Source of the DNA: Bacteroidota bacterium
Lineage (GTDB): Bacteria; Bacteroidota; Bacteroidia; Flavobacteriales_F; PHOS-HE28
Direction: 5' to 3'
NCBI GenBank assembly: GCA_018266475.1
Contig: JAFEAI010000275.1
Location: 1-35,110 of the forward strand
Length of the DNA stretch: 35,110 bases
The notes below the pieces were generated by a model, which did not search any database, had not been told where the DNA came from, and was given only the letters and a program-made list of their open reading frames with translations. The position numbers and the translations under genes are program-made. Shown here in pieces: positions 7,228-15,408 of this stretch (position 1 is its first letter; the number at the start of each line of letters is the position of its first letter).

Positions 7228-10062
7228 TCAGACTATCGCCCAACCAATCGTGAACACTTCCTCCACCTTCAACCGCTGCTCCAGCTTCCCTTCTATCCCC
7301 GCGATCAATTCATCGCGGCGGCGGTCTATGGCATCCTGGGCTTCGAAGAGCGCGCGGCGCTTGGCATTGCGCTGCTGCTCCAGCTCGCGCATGGCTTTTT
7401 GGTAGCGCAGCTTTTCATCCAAGGTGAGCGAGGCGGCGGCGGTGCGGCGCGTGTCCTTGATCTGCTTGTCGATTTCCTTGATGTCGCGTTCCAGGGCCAC
7501 CTTTTGGTCGTCGGCCCAGCCGTCGAGCTTGGTGGCTTCGGCCTCGTAGTAGCTCAGGTTGCGCTGGGTCACTTCGCGCTGTACGGCCTCCTTGGCTTTC
7601 GCCAGTTCGGCGGTGAGCAAGTCGCTCACGTGCGATGCAGTGGTTTCCTTGGCTTCGGCGTCCAAGCGGAAGAACTCCTTCAGCACGTCCGGTGGCAGCA
7701 CTTCGCCCACGGCGGTGTGGCCGGCCAGCAGCAGGTGGTCCTCGGCGGTGTCCATGCTTTCGATGGTCACGCGGCGCAAGGTGAGCAGGCCGCTTTGGCC
7801 GATGAAGGGCTTGAGCACGCTCACATTGCCCGCGTGCCCGGTGAGGTCGAAGGCCACGTCGGCCATGGGCGTGGCGCGGTCGCGTGCCCGTTGCACCACG
7901 GTTTCCGCCAGTGGTGTGCCCATGCGGTAGTCGTGCGCGGTGGGGGCTAATTGCGGCAGTTCGTATTCGCCCAAGGGCACCTCCAGTCCGAAGGGCTTGC
8001 TGTGCAGGGTGAAGCGGCGTTCATCGGCGAAGGTGGCGAAGGCGGCAAGCTCGTGGCTGCTGAGGCGCATCAGCATCTTCTGGAAGCGGTCCAAGCTGGC
8101 CTCGGTGCGGCTTCCGTTGAGCATGAGCTTCTCGCGCACCTCATCGTCGAAGTGCTCAATGAGCTGCTGGCGGGTGCGCTTCATGTCCTCGTCGATCTGG
8201 AACTGGAACTCCAACTGCAGGTCGTCGAAGGATTTCCTGATCTCCTCCTTGGTGCGGCATTTCTGGTAGATGTCGGCGATGCGGCGCTCGATGTCCACGC
8301 CGTTCTCCAGCGCGCCAAGCACCTCGTCACTGGCGCCGAACACGCCGTTGAAGAGCTTGAACTTCTCGCTGAGCAGTTCGAACACGCGCTCGTCGGCGGC
8401 GTTGGCACGGTTCACAAAGTTGAGCACCACCACATCGTGCTGCTGTCCGTAGCGGTGGCAGCGGCCGATGCGCTGCTCGATCCGCTGCGGGTTCCAGGGC
8501 AGGTCGTAGTTGATGACCAGCGAGCAGAACTGGAGGTTGATGCCCTCGGCGGCGGCCTCGGTGGCGATCATGATGGTGCCCTGCTCGCGGAAATAATCCA
8601 CCAAGGCGCTGCGCATGTCCACCGTGCGGCTGCCGGTGATGCGGTCCGAGCCTTTGTTGGCGGCAACCCAATCCGCGTAAATGCGTTTGCTCCGCTCGTC
8701 GGTGTTGCTGCCGTTGAAGAGCAGGAGACCGTCCTTGTATGCCGTTTTTGAAAGCAGCTCCAGCAGGTATTCCTGTGTACGGCGGCTTTCGGTGAAAATG
8801 ATGGCCTTGCGGCTTCCGCCCAGCCGTTCCGTTTCCTTGAAGGCGCGGTCCAGCGCCTTCAGCAGGGCATGGCCTTTGGCATTGTGCTCCACGGAAATGG
8901 CCAGGTCGCGGAAGGAGCGGAGGTCGTGGAGTTCCGCTTCAATGAAGGCACGATCCGCTTCGGTGGCCGCTTCCTCATCCTCGGGCCATTCCTCCGCACT
9001 TTCATCCAGTGCCTCGAAGTCCTCGTCCAGCGATTCGCCGAGATCCAGCAATTCCAAGGATTGCAGGATGCCTTCCAACCGGGCGATGAGCTTTTCCAAC
9101 GCACCGGCAATGGCGAAGGTGGAGGAGGCCAGCAGTTTGCGCAACACCATGGTGATCAGCGCGCGTTGGCCCTTGGGCAAGGCGGCGAGATGCTCGCGCT
9201 GCAGGTAGGCGCCCACCAGGTCGTACAGCCGCTCTTCCTTTTCGGAGGTGACGAAGTCCTCCACCAGCGGATGCCGCGCGGTGAACTTCACGTTGAGCAC
9301 TTGGCGGCGAAGTGTGCGGTGGCACACGGGCGCGAGGCGGGCCTTGAGGCTGTTGTACACGTCCTCCTCCTTCACCGAGGCGAATTGCTCACGAAAGCTT
9401 TTGTCATCGTTGAAGACCCGCTCGTCAATGAAGCTCACCAGGCCATAGAGTTCCATCAGGGAGTTTTGCAAGGGCGTGGCGGTGAGCAGCACCTTGTCGC
9501 AACCCGAGAGAGCGTTCTTGAGCTTGTTGGCGGTCTTGTTGTCGGGCTTCCACACGTTGCGCAGGCGGTGCGCTTCGTCAATGACCACCAGGTCCCAGGG
9601 CACATCCCGCACGTGGGCCTCCTTGCTTGCGGCGAACTGGTATGAGCAGATCACGATCTCCGGCAGCTCGAAGGGATTGGCCTTCCCTGTTTTGACTTTT
9701 GCGTTGAAGCTCTTTGCCTCGAGGATGTGGCAGGGCAGGAAGAACTTCTCGCCCATCTCCTGGTGCCATTGCTTGCGCAGGTTCGCCGGGGTGATGATGA
9801 GGATGCGCCGCTTGCGTTCCGCCCAGCGTTGGCTGATGAGCAGGCCGGCCTCGATGGTCTTTCCAAGCCCTACTTCATCCGCCAGCAGCGCCCCTTTGCT
9901 CAACGGCGACTTGAACGCGAACAAGGCGGCCTCCACCTGGTGCGGGTTCAGGTGTACGCGTGCATCCACCAATGCGGCGGCAAATTTCTCCACGCTGTCA
10001 CTGGGCCATCGGCGCGTGAGTTCATAAGCGTAGTATTTGGCGTGGTAGGGGGTGAGGGACAT
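7228..10062 (-). CDS. SNF2-family helicase, type III R-M/defence associated
   Basis: A 944-residue SWI2/SNF2 ATPase. The start at 10062 (MSLTPYHAKYYAYELTRRW) is preferred over an ATG 21 bp upstream because this opening is the conserved N-terminus of the family. Walker A DEVGLGKT is at 62-69 and the DEAH motif VVIDEAHRL near 165. SAT is represented by LLTATPLQNS, and the C-terminal helicase block is ATEAAAEGINLQF...RIEQRIGRCHRYGQ. A long coiled-coil rich in K/E/R follows near the C-terminus. Proteins of this subfamily normally stand in one operon with a Mod-type methyltransferase and a Res-type DEAD helicase/nuclease. Here neither follows, only Mod vestiges, so it may be an orphan. DISARM DrmD is another SNF2 possibility, but no drmA/B/C is present. 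A weak TACATTGT lies 20 nt upstream of the start. Confidence 0.88.
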   Translation of the reverse strand: MSLTPYHAKYYAYELTRRWPSDSVEKFAAALVDARVHLNPHQVEAALFAFKSPLSKGALLADEVGLGKTIEAGLLISQRWAERKRRILIITPANLRKQWHQEMGEKFFLPCHILEAKSFNAKVKTGKANPFELPEIVICSYQFAASKEAHVRDVPWDLVVIDEAHRLRNVWKPDNKTANKLKNALSGCDKVLLTATPLQNSLMELYGLVSFIDERVFNDDKSFREQFASVKEEDVYNSLKARLAPVCHRTLRRQVLNVKFTARHPLVEDFVTSEKEERLYDLVGAYLQREHLAALPKGQRALITMVLRKLLASSTFAIAGALEKLIARLEGILQSLELLDLGESLDEDFEALDESAEEWPEDEEAATEADRAFIEAELHDLRSFRDLAISVEHNAKGHALLKALDRAFKETERLGGSRKAIIFTESRRTQEYLLELLSKTAYKDGLLLFNGSNTDERSKRIYADWVAANKGSDRITGSRTVDMRSALVDYFREQGTIMIATEAAAEGINLQFCSLVINYDLPWNPQRIEQRIGRCHRYGQQHDVVVLNFVNRANAADERVFELLSEKFKLFNGVFGASDEVLGALENGVDIERRIADIYQKCRTKEEIRKSFDDLQLEFQFQIDEDMKRTRQQLIEHFDDEVREKLMLNGSRTEASLDRFQKMLMRLSSHELAAFATFADERRFTLHSKPFGLEVPLGEYELPQLAPTAHDYRMGTPLAETVVQRARDRATPMADVAFDLTGHAGNVSVLKPFIGQSGLLTLRRVTIESMDTAEDHLLLAGHTAVGEVLPPDVLKEFFRLDAEAKETTASHVSDLLTAELAKAKEAVQREVTQRNLSYYEAEATKLDGWADDQKVALERDIKEIDKQIKDTRRTAAASLTLDEKLRYQKAMRELEQQRNAKRRALFEAQDAIDRRRDELIAGIEGKLEQRLKVEEVFTIGWAIV

Positions 10063-10213
10063 GGAGGTTGAACAAGGCCGCACAATGTACCGCCCATGCA
10101 GGAATCAATGGATGGCGCTAGATCCTGCCCAATTCCTGGGTTATACAGCCGTCCACCCCCCCCGATACAAACCTTCCCCATCTTCCTGTAACACGCCCCC
10201 GTCCCGGTCGTCG

Positions 10214-10221
10214 GACCTTTG
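10214..10221 (+). promoter_or_regulatory. Candidate -7 promoter element (GACCTTTG) of the copZ-copA unit
   Basis: GACCTTTG differs in one base from TAnnTTTG and lies 20 nt before the ATG at 10242, the same distance as the TACCTTTG before the 32866 gene. No clear operator for a copper regulator was seen. Confidence 0.35.
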
Positions 10222-10241
10222 CATCGTCAAGACCTACCACG

Positions 10242-10481
10242 ATGAACACCACGCCGTATGAAACCTTGCGCTTCACCACCACCGGCATCACCTGCGGGGG
10301 CTGCGCCAACAGCGCCGCCAACATCCTGAAGCGGCTGCCCGGCGTGGTGGCCGTGCGGGTGGATGCCGCCAGCAACACCGCCGAGGTGGAGGTGGAACGC
10401 GGTGCCGTCAACCTGGACGTGCTGCAAGACGCCCTGAAACCCGCTGGCTACGGATTGATCCCTGAAAAGGCCAATGCGTGA
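10242..10481 (+). CDS. copZ: CopZ-like heavy-metal-associated (HMA) domain protein
   Basis: A 79-residue protein consisting of one HMA ferredoxin-like domain. The metal site is GITCGGCANSA with Cys18 and Cys21 (CxxC), near the end of the first strand. No signal peptide is present, so it is a cytosolic Cu(I) chaperone or donor. It precedes a CopA-type ATPase on the same strand by 132 bp, the usual arrangement in which the chaperone delivers Cu(I) to the ATPase. The gap is filled with an 8-bp tandem repeat. Metal specificity (Cu against other soft metals) is inferred from the ATPase and the island, not from this sequence alone. Confidence 0.85.
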   Translation: MNTTPYETLRFTTTGITCGGCANSAANILKRLPGVVAVRVDAASNTAEVEVERGAVNLDVLQDALKPAGYGLIPEKANA

Positions 10482-10516
10482 AGAAGAGATGAAGTGAAGG
10501 AGGAACTCCAAGCTTT

Positions 10517-10612
10517 CTTCACCTCTTCACCTCTTCACCTCTTCACCTCTTCACCTCTTCACCTCTTCACCCCTTCATCTCTTCACCTCTTCACCTCTTC
10601 ACCTCTTCACAC
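10517..10612 (+). repeat. 8-bp tandem repeat, 12 units of CTTCACCT, in the copA leader
   Basis: Twelve consecutive 8-bp units run to one base before the copA ATG; nine match CTTCACCT exactly, and units 7, 8 and 12 differ slightly. A purine-rich stretch at 10479-10500 (GTGAAGAAGAGATGAAGTGAAG) is nearly its reverse complement, so the leader can fold into a long hairpin. Unit-number changes would alter the leader length and, because 8 is not a multiple of 3, the frame of any upstream start such as the GTG at 10494. Confidence 0.85.
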
Positions 10613-10613
10613 C

Positions 10614-12953
10614 ATGACCCAGATCAAACAAACCTTCCCCGTCACCGGCATGACCTGCGCCAGTTGCGTGCTCCACGTGGAGAAGGCGCTGAAGGCGGAA
10701 CCTGGCGTGGAGGACGTGAGCGTGAACCTGGCCACCAACACCGCGCAGGTGAGCTGGCAGCAAGGCCGCACCGACAGCCAGCACCTGAAGCAGGCCGTGC
10801 GCAACGCGGGCTACGATCTGCTGGTGACCGATGAGGGCGACGCCGTGGCCGAGGCGGAGAAAATCCAGGCCGAGCGGTTGCGCGGCTTGAAACGCAAGCT
10901 GATCGCCTCGCTGGTGCTGAGCATCCCCCTGGTGGTCATCGGCATGTTCCTCATGCACGAGCCTTGGGCCAACCTCACCATGTGGGCCTTGAGCACGCCG
11001 GTGGTGCTGCTCTTCGGACGGCAATTCTTCGTCAACGCCTGGAAGCAGGCCAAGCACCGCACGGCCAACATGGACACGCTGGTGGCGCTGAGTACCGGCG
11101 TGGCCTACCTCTTCAGCGTATTCAACATGGCGTGGCCGGACTTCTGGACCAGCCGCGGACTGGAGCCGCACGTGTACTTCGAGGCGGCGGCGGTGATCAT
11201 CACCTTCATCCTGCTGGGCAAATTCCTGGAAGAGCGCGCCAAGGCCGGCACCAGCAGCGCCATCAAGAAGCTCATGGGCCTGCGCCCCAACACCGTGCTG
11301 CGCGAGGCCGCCGACGGCACCACGCGCGAGGTGCCCATCGCCGACATCAACGTGGACGACCTCTTGGTGGTGCGCCCCGGCGAAAGCATCGCGGTGGACG
11401 GCGAGGTGGTGGGCGGCGAGAGCTATGTGGACGAGAGCATGCTCAGCGGCGAGCCCGTGCCCGTGGCCAAGACCGCCGGTGCGTCGTTGCTGGCGGGCAC
11501 CATCAACCAGAAGGGCAGCCTGCGGATGCGCGCGCAGAAGGTGGGCGCGGCCACGCTGCTGGCGCAGATCGTGCGCACTGTGCAGGAGGCGCAAGGCAGC
11601 AAGGCCCCCGTGCAGAAGCTCGTGGACAAGGTGGCGGCGGTCTTCGTGCCCGTGGTGATGGGCATCGCGCTGCTCAGCGCCATCGCCTGGTGGATCTTCG
11701 GCGGCGAGCACGCCTTCACCCAAGGGCTGCTCGCGCTCGTCACCGTGCTGGTGATCGCTTGCCCCTGCGCGCTGGGACTGGCCACGCCCACGGCCATCAT
11801 GGCCGGCATGGGCAAGGGCGCCGAGAACGGCATCCTGATCAAGGACGCCGAGAGCCTGGAGCGCGCGCGCCACATCACGGCGATCGTGCTGGACAAGACC
11901 GGCACCATCACCGAAGGCAAGCCCGAGGTGCAGGAGGCCGTAGGATTGGACGATGCCGAAGCCACGGCAGCATTGTACGCCATCGAATCAAGATCGGAAC
12001 ATCCGCTGGCGGAAGCGGTGGTGCGGTACTTGAATGCGGGTGAAAGGCGAATAGTGAATAGTGAACGGACAACATCGCTCGGCACCATCCACCATTCACC
12101 CACCACCATTCACCATTCACCAACCACCATTCACCATTCACCAACCACCATTCACCATTCACCAACCACCATTCACCATTCACCCATCACCGCCTTCGAA
12201 AGCCTCACCGGCAAAGGCGCCTCCGCCACCATCGCCGGCACCACCTGGCTCGTGGGCAACCGCCGCCTGCTGGAGGAGCACGGCATCGGCATCACCGGCG
12301 CATGGCGCGAACACGAGAAACGCTGGCAGGAACACGCCCACACCGTGATCTGGCTCGCCGACGGCACCACCGTGCGCGCCGCATTGGCCATCGCGGACAA
12401 GATCAAGCCCACCGCCGCAGAGGCCATTGCCCGTCTGAAGAAGGCCGGCATCAAGGTGTACATGCAGACCGGCGACGCGCGCCGCACCGCGCAGGCCGTG
12501 GCCCAGGCCGTGGGCATCGACGACTTCCGCAGCGAGGTGCTGCCCAAGGACAAGCGCGCCTTCGTGGAGGGCCTGCAGCAGCAAGGGCACGTGGTGGCCA
12601 TGGTGGGCGACGGCATCAACGACAGCGAGGCCCTCGCCAAGGCCGACGTGAGCATCGCCATGGGCAAAGGCAGCGACATCGCCATGGACGTGGCCCGCAT
12701 GACGCTCATCAGCACCGACCTCAACGCCATCCCGCGCGCCATCACCCTCTCGCGCAAGACCGTCAACCTCATCCGCCAGAACCTCTTCTGGGCCTTCATC
12801 TACAACATCATCGGCATCCCCATCGCCGCCGGGGTGCTCTACCCGTTCAACGGTTTTCTTTTGGATCCGATGATCGCGGGCGCGGCGATGGCGCTGAGCA
12901 GCGTGAGCGTGGTGAGCAATAGCTTGCGGTTGAGGTGGGCGAGGTTGGGTTGA
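10614..12953 (+). CDS. copA: Copper-translocating P1B-type ATPase
   Basis: A 779-residue P-type ATPase. The start at 10614 (MTQIKQTFPVTGMTC) is chosen because the frame upstream is only tandem repeat. One N-terminal HMA domain carries CASC at 15-18. The TM6 CPC motif is at 383-385 (IACPCALG), the phosphorylation site DKTGTITEGKP has Asp427, the SEHPLAEAV nucleotide-site motif is near 463 and GDGINDSEALA near 665. CPC plus the C-terminal [14 protein letters not shown] segment fit the Cu(I)-exporting P1B-1 subgroup. It moves Cu(I) from cytosol to periplasm. Odd point: residues 490-524 are five TTIHHSP repeats inserted in the nucleotide-binding domain between the HP motif and the next core strand. 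The last 209 bp are duplicated at 34742-34953. The gene converges on KilA-N with only 4 bp between the stops. Confidence 0.93.
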   Translation: MTQIKQTFPVTGMTCASCVLHVEKALKAEPGVEDVSVNLATNTAQVSWQQGRTDSQHLKQAVRNAGYDLLVTDEGDAVAEAEKIQAERLRGLKRKLIASLVLSIPLVVIGMFLMHEPWANLTMWALSTPVVLLFGRQFFVNAWKQAKHRTANMDTLVALSTGVAYLFSVFNMAWPDFWTSRGLEPHVYFEAAAVIITFILLGKFLEERAKAGTSSAIKKLMGLRPNTVLREAADGTTREVPIADINVDDLLVVRPGESIAVDGEVVGGESYVDESMLSGEPVPVAKTAGASLLAGTINQKGSLRMRAQKVGAATLLAQIVRTVQEAQGSKAPVQKLVDKVAAVFVPVVMGIALLSAIAWWIFGGEHAFTQGLLALVTVLVIACPCALGLATPTAIMAGMGKGAENGILIKDAESLERARHITAIVLDKTGTITEGKPEVQEAVGLDDAEATAALYAIESRSEHPLAEAVVRYLNAGERRIVNSERTTSLGTIHHSPTTIHHSPTTIHHSPTTIHHSPTTIHHSPITAFESLTGKGASATIAGTTWLVGNRRLLEEHGIGITGAWREHEKRWQEHAHTVIWLADGTTVRAALAIADKIKPTAAEAIARLKKAGIKVYMQTGDARRTAQAVAQAVGIDDFRSEVLPKDKRAFVEGLQQQGHVVAMVGDGINDSEALAKADVSIAMGKGSDIAMDVARMTLISTDLNAIPRAITLSRKTVNLIRQNLFWAFIYNIIGIPIAAGVLYPFNGFLLDPMIAGAAMALSSVSVVSNSLRLRWARLG
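12081..12185 (+). repeat. In-frame 21-bp tandem repeat (5 x TTIHHSP) inside copA
   Basis: Five 21-bp units built from ACCATTCACCATTCACC-like sequence encode one GTIHHSP and four TTIHHSP heptads. Just upstream (12049-12066) GAATAGTGAATAGTGAAC is a near reverse complement of the unit, so the insert has an inverted arm as in the copA leader. The copies are almost identical, indicating recent expansion. Confidence 0.9.
12745..12953 (+). repeat. Direct repeat, left copy (3' end of copA)
   Basis: This 209-bp segment at the end of copA recurs at 34742-34953 in the same orientation with about eight substitutions and a small indel just before the stop. Homology starts abruptly at CCCTCTCGCGCAAGACC in both copies. 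Confidence 0.93.
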
Positions 12954-12957
12954 ACGC

Positions 12958-13788
12958 TCAGCCCTTCTTGCGGCCTTCCTCAAGTCGTTTCATCGCACCG
13001 GCGTTCAGCAACGAACGCATCTGCGAAATGGCGATCGCGTTCAACTGCGTCAGGCGTTCAGGTGCTGCAACACCCTGATGGATCAGCACCGCATTGATGC
13101 TCTCCAGATTGGACAGCACCACCAACTGCTCCAGCGTGGCGGCATCGCGCATGTTGCCATCCAGGTCCGGGAATGCACGCCGCCATTCCGCCGCCGTGCG
13201 TCCGAAGAGCGCCATGTTCAGCAGGTCGGCCTCGCTGGCGTACACCGCGCTGGCCTGCGTGCGTGTCAGTACCGGCGGTATCAAATGCTCCTTGATCGCA
13301 TCCGTGTGGATGTGATAATTCACCTTGGCCAGGGTACGCTGGAAATTCCATTCGAGGGAGCGGGCATCCGCTTCGGCCGCTTTCAAACGTTGGAACTCCG
13401 TGATGAGGTAGATCTTGAAGGTGGGGCTGAGCCAAGAGCCGAATTCGAAGGCGATGTCCCTGTGCGCGTAGGTGCCCCCGCCGCGTCCCGCCTTGGAAAT
13501 GAGGCCGATGGCATGGGTGGCCTCCACCCACTTGGACGGGGACAGCGAGAAGCGGTTCAATCCCGCTTCGCCCATAAACCTCTCGAATTCGAGGGGTTTA
13601 AAATCGGGGTTGTTCAGCTGCTCCCACGTACCCAGAAACTCCACCGTGTTCTTGTTCCGTAGCCAGCCGTATAGCACGGTCTCATCCCCGAACCCGCGCA
13701 CCATGTCAGTGAGCGAAATGTAATCCTGATCGTGGCGCGTGGCGATGCTCACCTCGATGCCTCTCACGGTAATGCTGCGCTTCTTCAT
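12958..13788 (-). CDS. KilA-N domain-containing protein
   Basis: A 276-residue protein from the ATG at 13788 (MKKRSITVRGIEVSI). The frame stays open further upstream but enters repeat sequence. Residues 1-110 form a KilA-N domain: YISLTDMVRGF, then VLYGWLRNKNTVEFLGTWE, and GRGGGTYAHRDIAFEFGSWLSP. These are the conserved blocks of the phage KilA/APSES-type DNA-binding fold. A C-terminal region with ALFGRTAAEWR and a helical tail is usual in Bacteroidota members. KilA-N proteins come from phages and mobile elements and probably bind DNA; the role of the chromosomal versions is unknown. It stands alone between the end of copA and the first structured repeat, inside the segment bracketed by the copA-end repeats. 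Confidence 0.88.
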   Translation of the reverse strand: MKKRSITVRGIEVSIATRHDQDYISLTDMVRGFGDETVLYGWLRNKNTVEFLGTWEQLNNPDFKPLEFERFMGEAGLNRFSLSPSKWVEATHAIGLISKAGRGGGTYAHRDIAFEFGSWLSPTFKIYLITEFQRLKAAEADARSLEWNFQRTLAKVNYHIHTDAIKEHLIPPVLTRTQASAVYASEADLLNMALFGRTAAEWRRAFPDLDGNMRDAATLEQLVVLSNLESINAVLIHQGVAAPERLTQLNAIAISQMRSLLNAGAMKRLEEGRKKG

Positions 13789-13901
13789 GTCGGCTGGTCT
13801 TTGCAGGCTTCGTTTCTTCCCATCGACGGTTTTTCCGCCGATCGGCGTTTGCCCAACATACACCACACACGCGGATGCGTGCATTGCTTGATGCATGATC
13901 A

Positions 13902-14078
13902 GGGCGTGCCCCCTCGCCGCCCGCCATGCCACGCGCGGGGTCGGGCCATCCGCTATAGCCCCGGCCGTCCGCGCCGCGCGGGTGGCGCTCCGGGGGCACC
14001 TCGTGCCTCGGTGCCTCCTCGCTGCACACCCGCGCAAGGCGCTTTCGGCCGGGGGCTGCCGCTGCTGTCCCTCACGCG
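13902..14078 (+). repeat. Structured dispersed intergenic repeat, copy 1
   Basis: This shares four conserved blocks, in order, with 32572-32776: GGGCGTGCCCCC; GGGGTCGGG followed by TCCGCTATAGCC; GCCTCCTCG with TGCAC and CGCAAGGC; and GGGCTGCCGCTGC ending CCCTCACGC. The stretches between blocks differ in sequence but are GC-rich and self-complementary, as in an RNA or DNA with conserved junctions and variable stems. It lies in the 714-bp gap between KilA-N and the exonuclease gene. No coding potential is evident. Confidence 0.7.
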
Positions 14079-14141
14079 GAAAACCCGCAACCCATCCGCT
14101 GCGGAACCATTATGGATTCATTGGTGTCCGGGATAACATCC

Positions 14142-14324
14142 CAACACCGGCTGCGACACCCTCCGGGGTCGGCGCGCACACGGGCCTGTTCGTCTATAAG
14201 CTTTGACCCCTCCGGGGTCAGGCCCCTTTGTTGACGCTGGGTTCTTGACCCCGGAGGGGTCGCAGCTTGTAGCATTTGCCCACCACATGGTATTCGACCC
14301 CGGAGGGTGTCGCAGCTGGTGTTC
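14142..14324. repeat. Nested inverted cluster of four GACCCCGGAGGGGTC-type palindromes
   Basis: Four copies of a palindromic unit occur at 14150-14171, 14204-14220, 14246-14266 and 14295-14316. The first and fourth are exact 22-bp reverse complements (CGACCCCGGAGGGTGTCGCA... in the fourth). The second and third pair over 16 bp. The orientation (-,-,+,+) gives a nested cruciform-like structure. The outer pair extends further through AACACC-GCTGCG. It occupies the rest of the non-coding gap before 14503. Confidence 0.8.
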
Positions 14325-14502
14325 CTGACACGGGGAGCTTCGTTGCACGCCCCATCCATTTCCATACAGGGCAGGGCGTTCCGACCTATGCCGATGCTTA
14401 TCCCGGACACCACTGATTATGGAATGAAGCAAAGGGGGTCGTGCCGCCCATTTTTGACCATCAACAAGATCCTGACTTACTTGTGGTCCGCTCAAACCCG
14501 GA

Positions 14503-15351
14503 ATGGACCCGCTCGCCGAGACGCTCTTCCTCGACATCGAAACGAACGGCGACCGCCTGCTCGATATCGGTGCGTTGCTGGGTGCGGGCGAGCTGCACGA
14601 CCGTGCATTGAACAAGCTCACCCCGCTGATCGCACGGGCCAATTATGTCTGCGGGCACAACATCGTGGCGCACGATGCACCCTTTCTCGCAAAAAAGGCG
14701 GGCACCACCCTCTTCGAAGGCAAGTCCTTAGTGGACACCTTGTACTGGTCCGCGCTGCTCTTCCCGGAGAAGCCCTACCACCATCTGGTGAAGGGGTACA
14801 AGCTGCACGACGAGGATGCACCGAACGATCCCTTGAGCGATGCCCGGCTGTGCAAACGGTTGTTGCAGGAGCTGATCGGTGCGTTCCATGCGCTGGATGC
14901 CCCCTTGCGGTCGATCTACCATGGGCTGCTGCACCGCCGGCCCGGATACGGCGGCTTCTTCGCACTGGCCGGTGGGCAGTACACCGCTGCCGGTGACCTT
15001 GCCGCGGTCATCCATGCATACTTCGGCGACCGCATTTGCCGTTCGGCAGACCTGTCGCACCTGATCACCGGGCGGCCGGTGGAACTGGCGCATGCGCTAG
15101 CCCTGGTCTCCACGAGCGCTGCCTCGATCCTGCCGGCCTGGGTGGTGAAACAACTGCCATGGACCGATGAAGTGCTGCGGCTGCTCCGCTTCGCAACCTG
15201 CAAGGATCCCGGTTGCGGATATTGCTCCAACCGCCTGGACCCGAAACGTGCGTTGCGGGAGATCTTCGGCTACGGGGACTTCCGGCGCTTCGATGGCGAG
15301 GACGGCATGGGCGTGCAGGAACAGGCCGTAAGGCATGCGCTCGGCAAATAG
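14503..15351 (+). CDS. DnaQ-like 3'-5' exonuclease domain protein, truncated RecQ-type helicase
   Basis: A 282-residue protein. Residues 8-125 form a DEDD exonuclease fold: LFLDIETNGD (Exo I), YVCGHNIVAHDAPFL (Exo II), and a distal DEDAPNDPLSDARL (Exo III region). After a linker comes a Cys cluster (ATCKDPGCGYCS) and then ALREIFGYGDFRRFDGED-GMGVQEQAV. In the family of exonuclease-RecQ fusions this last block immediately precedes the helicase Q motif and Walker A (…FPTGGGKS). Here the frame ends at a TAG exactly there, at HALGK. The sequence after the stop is unrelated. It is therefore probably the surviving N-terminal third of a much longer helicase. It could still be an active exonuclease, since the DEDD residues look intact. 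Confidence 0.75.
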   Translation: MDPLAETLFLDIETNGDRLLDIGALLGAGELHDRALNKLTPLIARANYVCGHNIVAHDAPFLAKKAGTTLFEGKSLVDTLYWSALLFPEKPYHHLVKGYKLHDEDAPNDPLSDARLCKRLLQELIGAFHALDAPLRSIYHGLLHRRPGYGGFFALAGGQYTAAGDLAAVIHAYFGDRICRSADLSHLITGRPVELAHALALVSTSAASILPAWVVKQLPWTDEVLRLLRFATCKDPGCGYCSNRLDPKRALREIFGYGDFRRFDGEDGMGVQEQAVRHALGK

Positions 15352-15387
15352 CTGAGCGCGTTCATGATCGCGGGGGAAGAAGTTGAA

Positions 15388-15405
15388 GTGAGCGTTATCG
15401 CTCAC
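15388..15405. terminator. Stem-loop between convergent genes
   Basis: GTGAGCG, loop TTAT and CGCTCAC make a perfect 7-bp stem. It lies between the stops of the exonuclease gene (15351) and the peroxidase gene (15409). There is no clean T-tract, so it is a bidirectional terminator candidate only. Confidence 0.5.
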
Positions 15406-15408
15406 CCC

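Noticed and set aside
7228-10062. SNF2 helicase as DrmD of a DISARM system
   Set aside because: No drmA, drmB, drmC or intact DISARM methyltransferase is present, and the N-terminus matches the Mod/Res-associated SNF2 subfamily better.
12081-14324. Repeat arrays considered as CRISPR
   Set aside because: The copA array is gapless 21-bp tandem coding repeat, and the 14142-14324 units are inverted palindromes with unequal spacing. There are no spacers of constant length and no cas genes.
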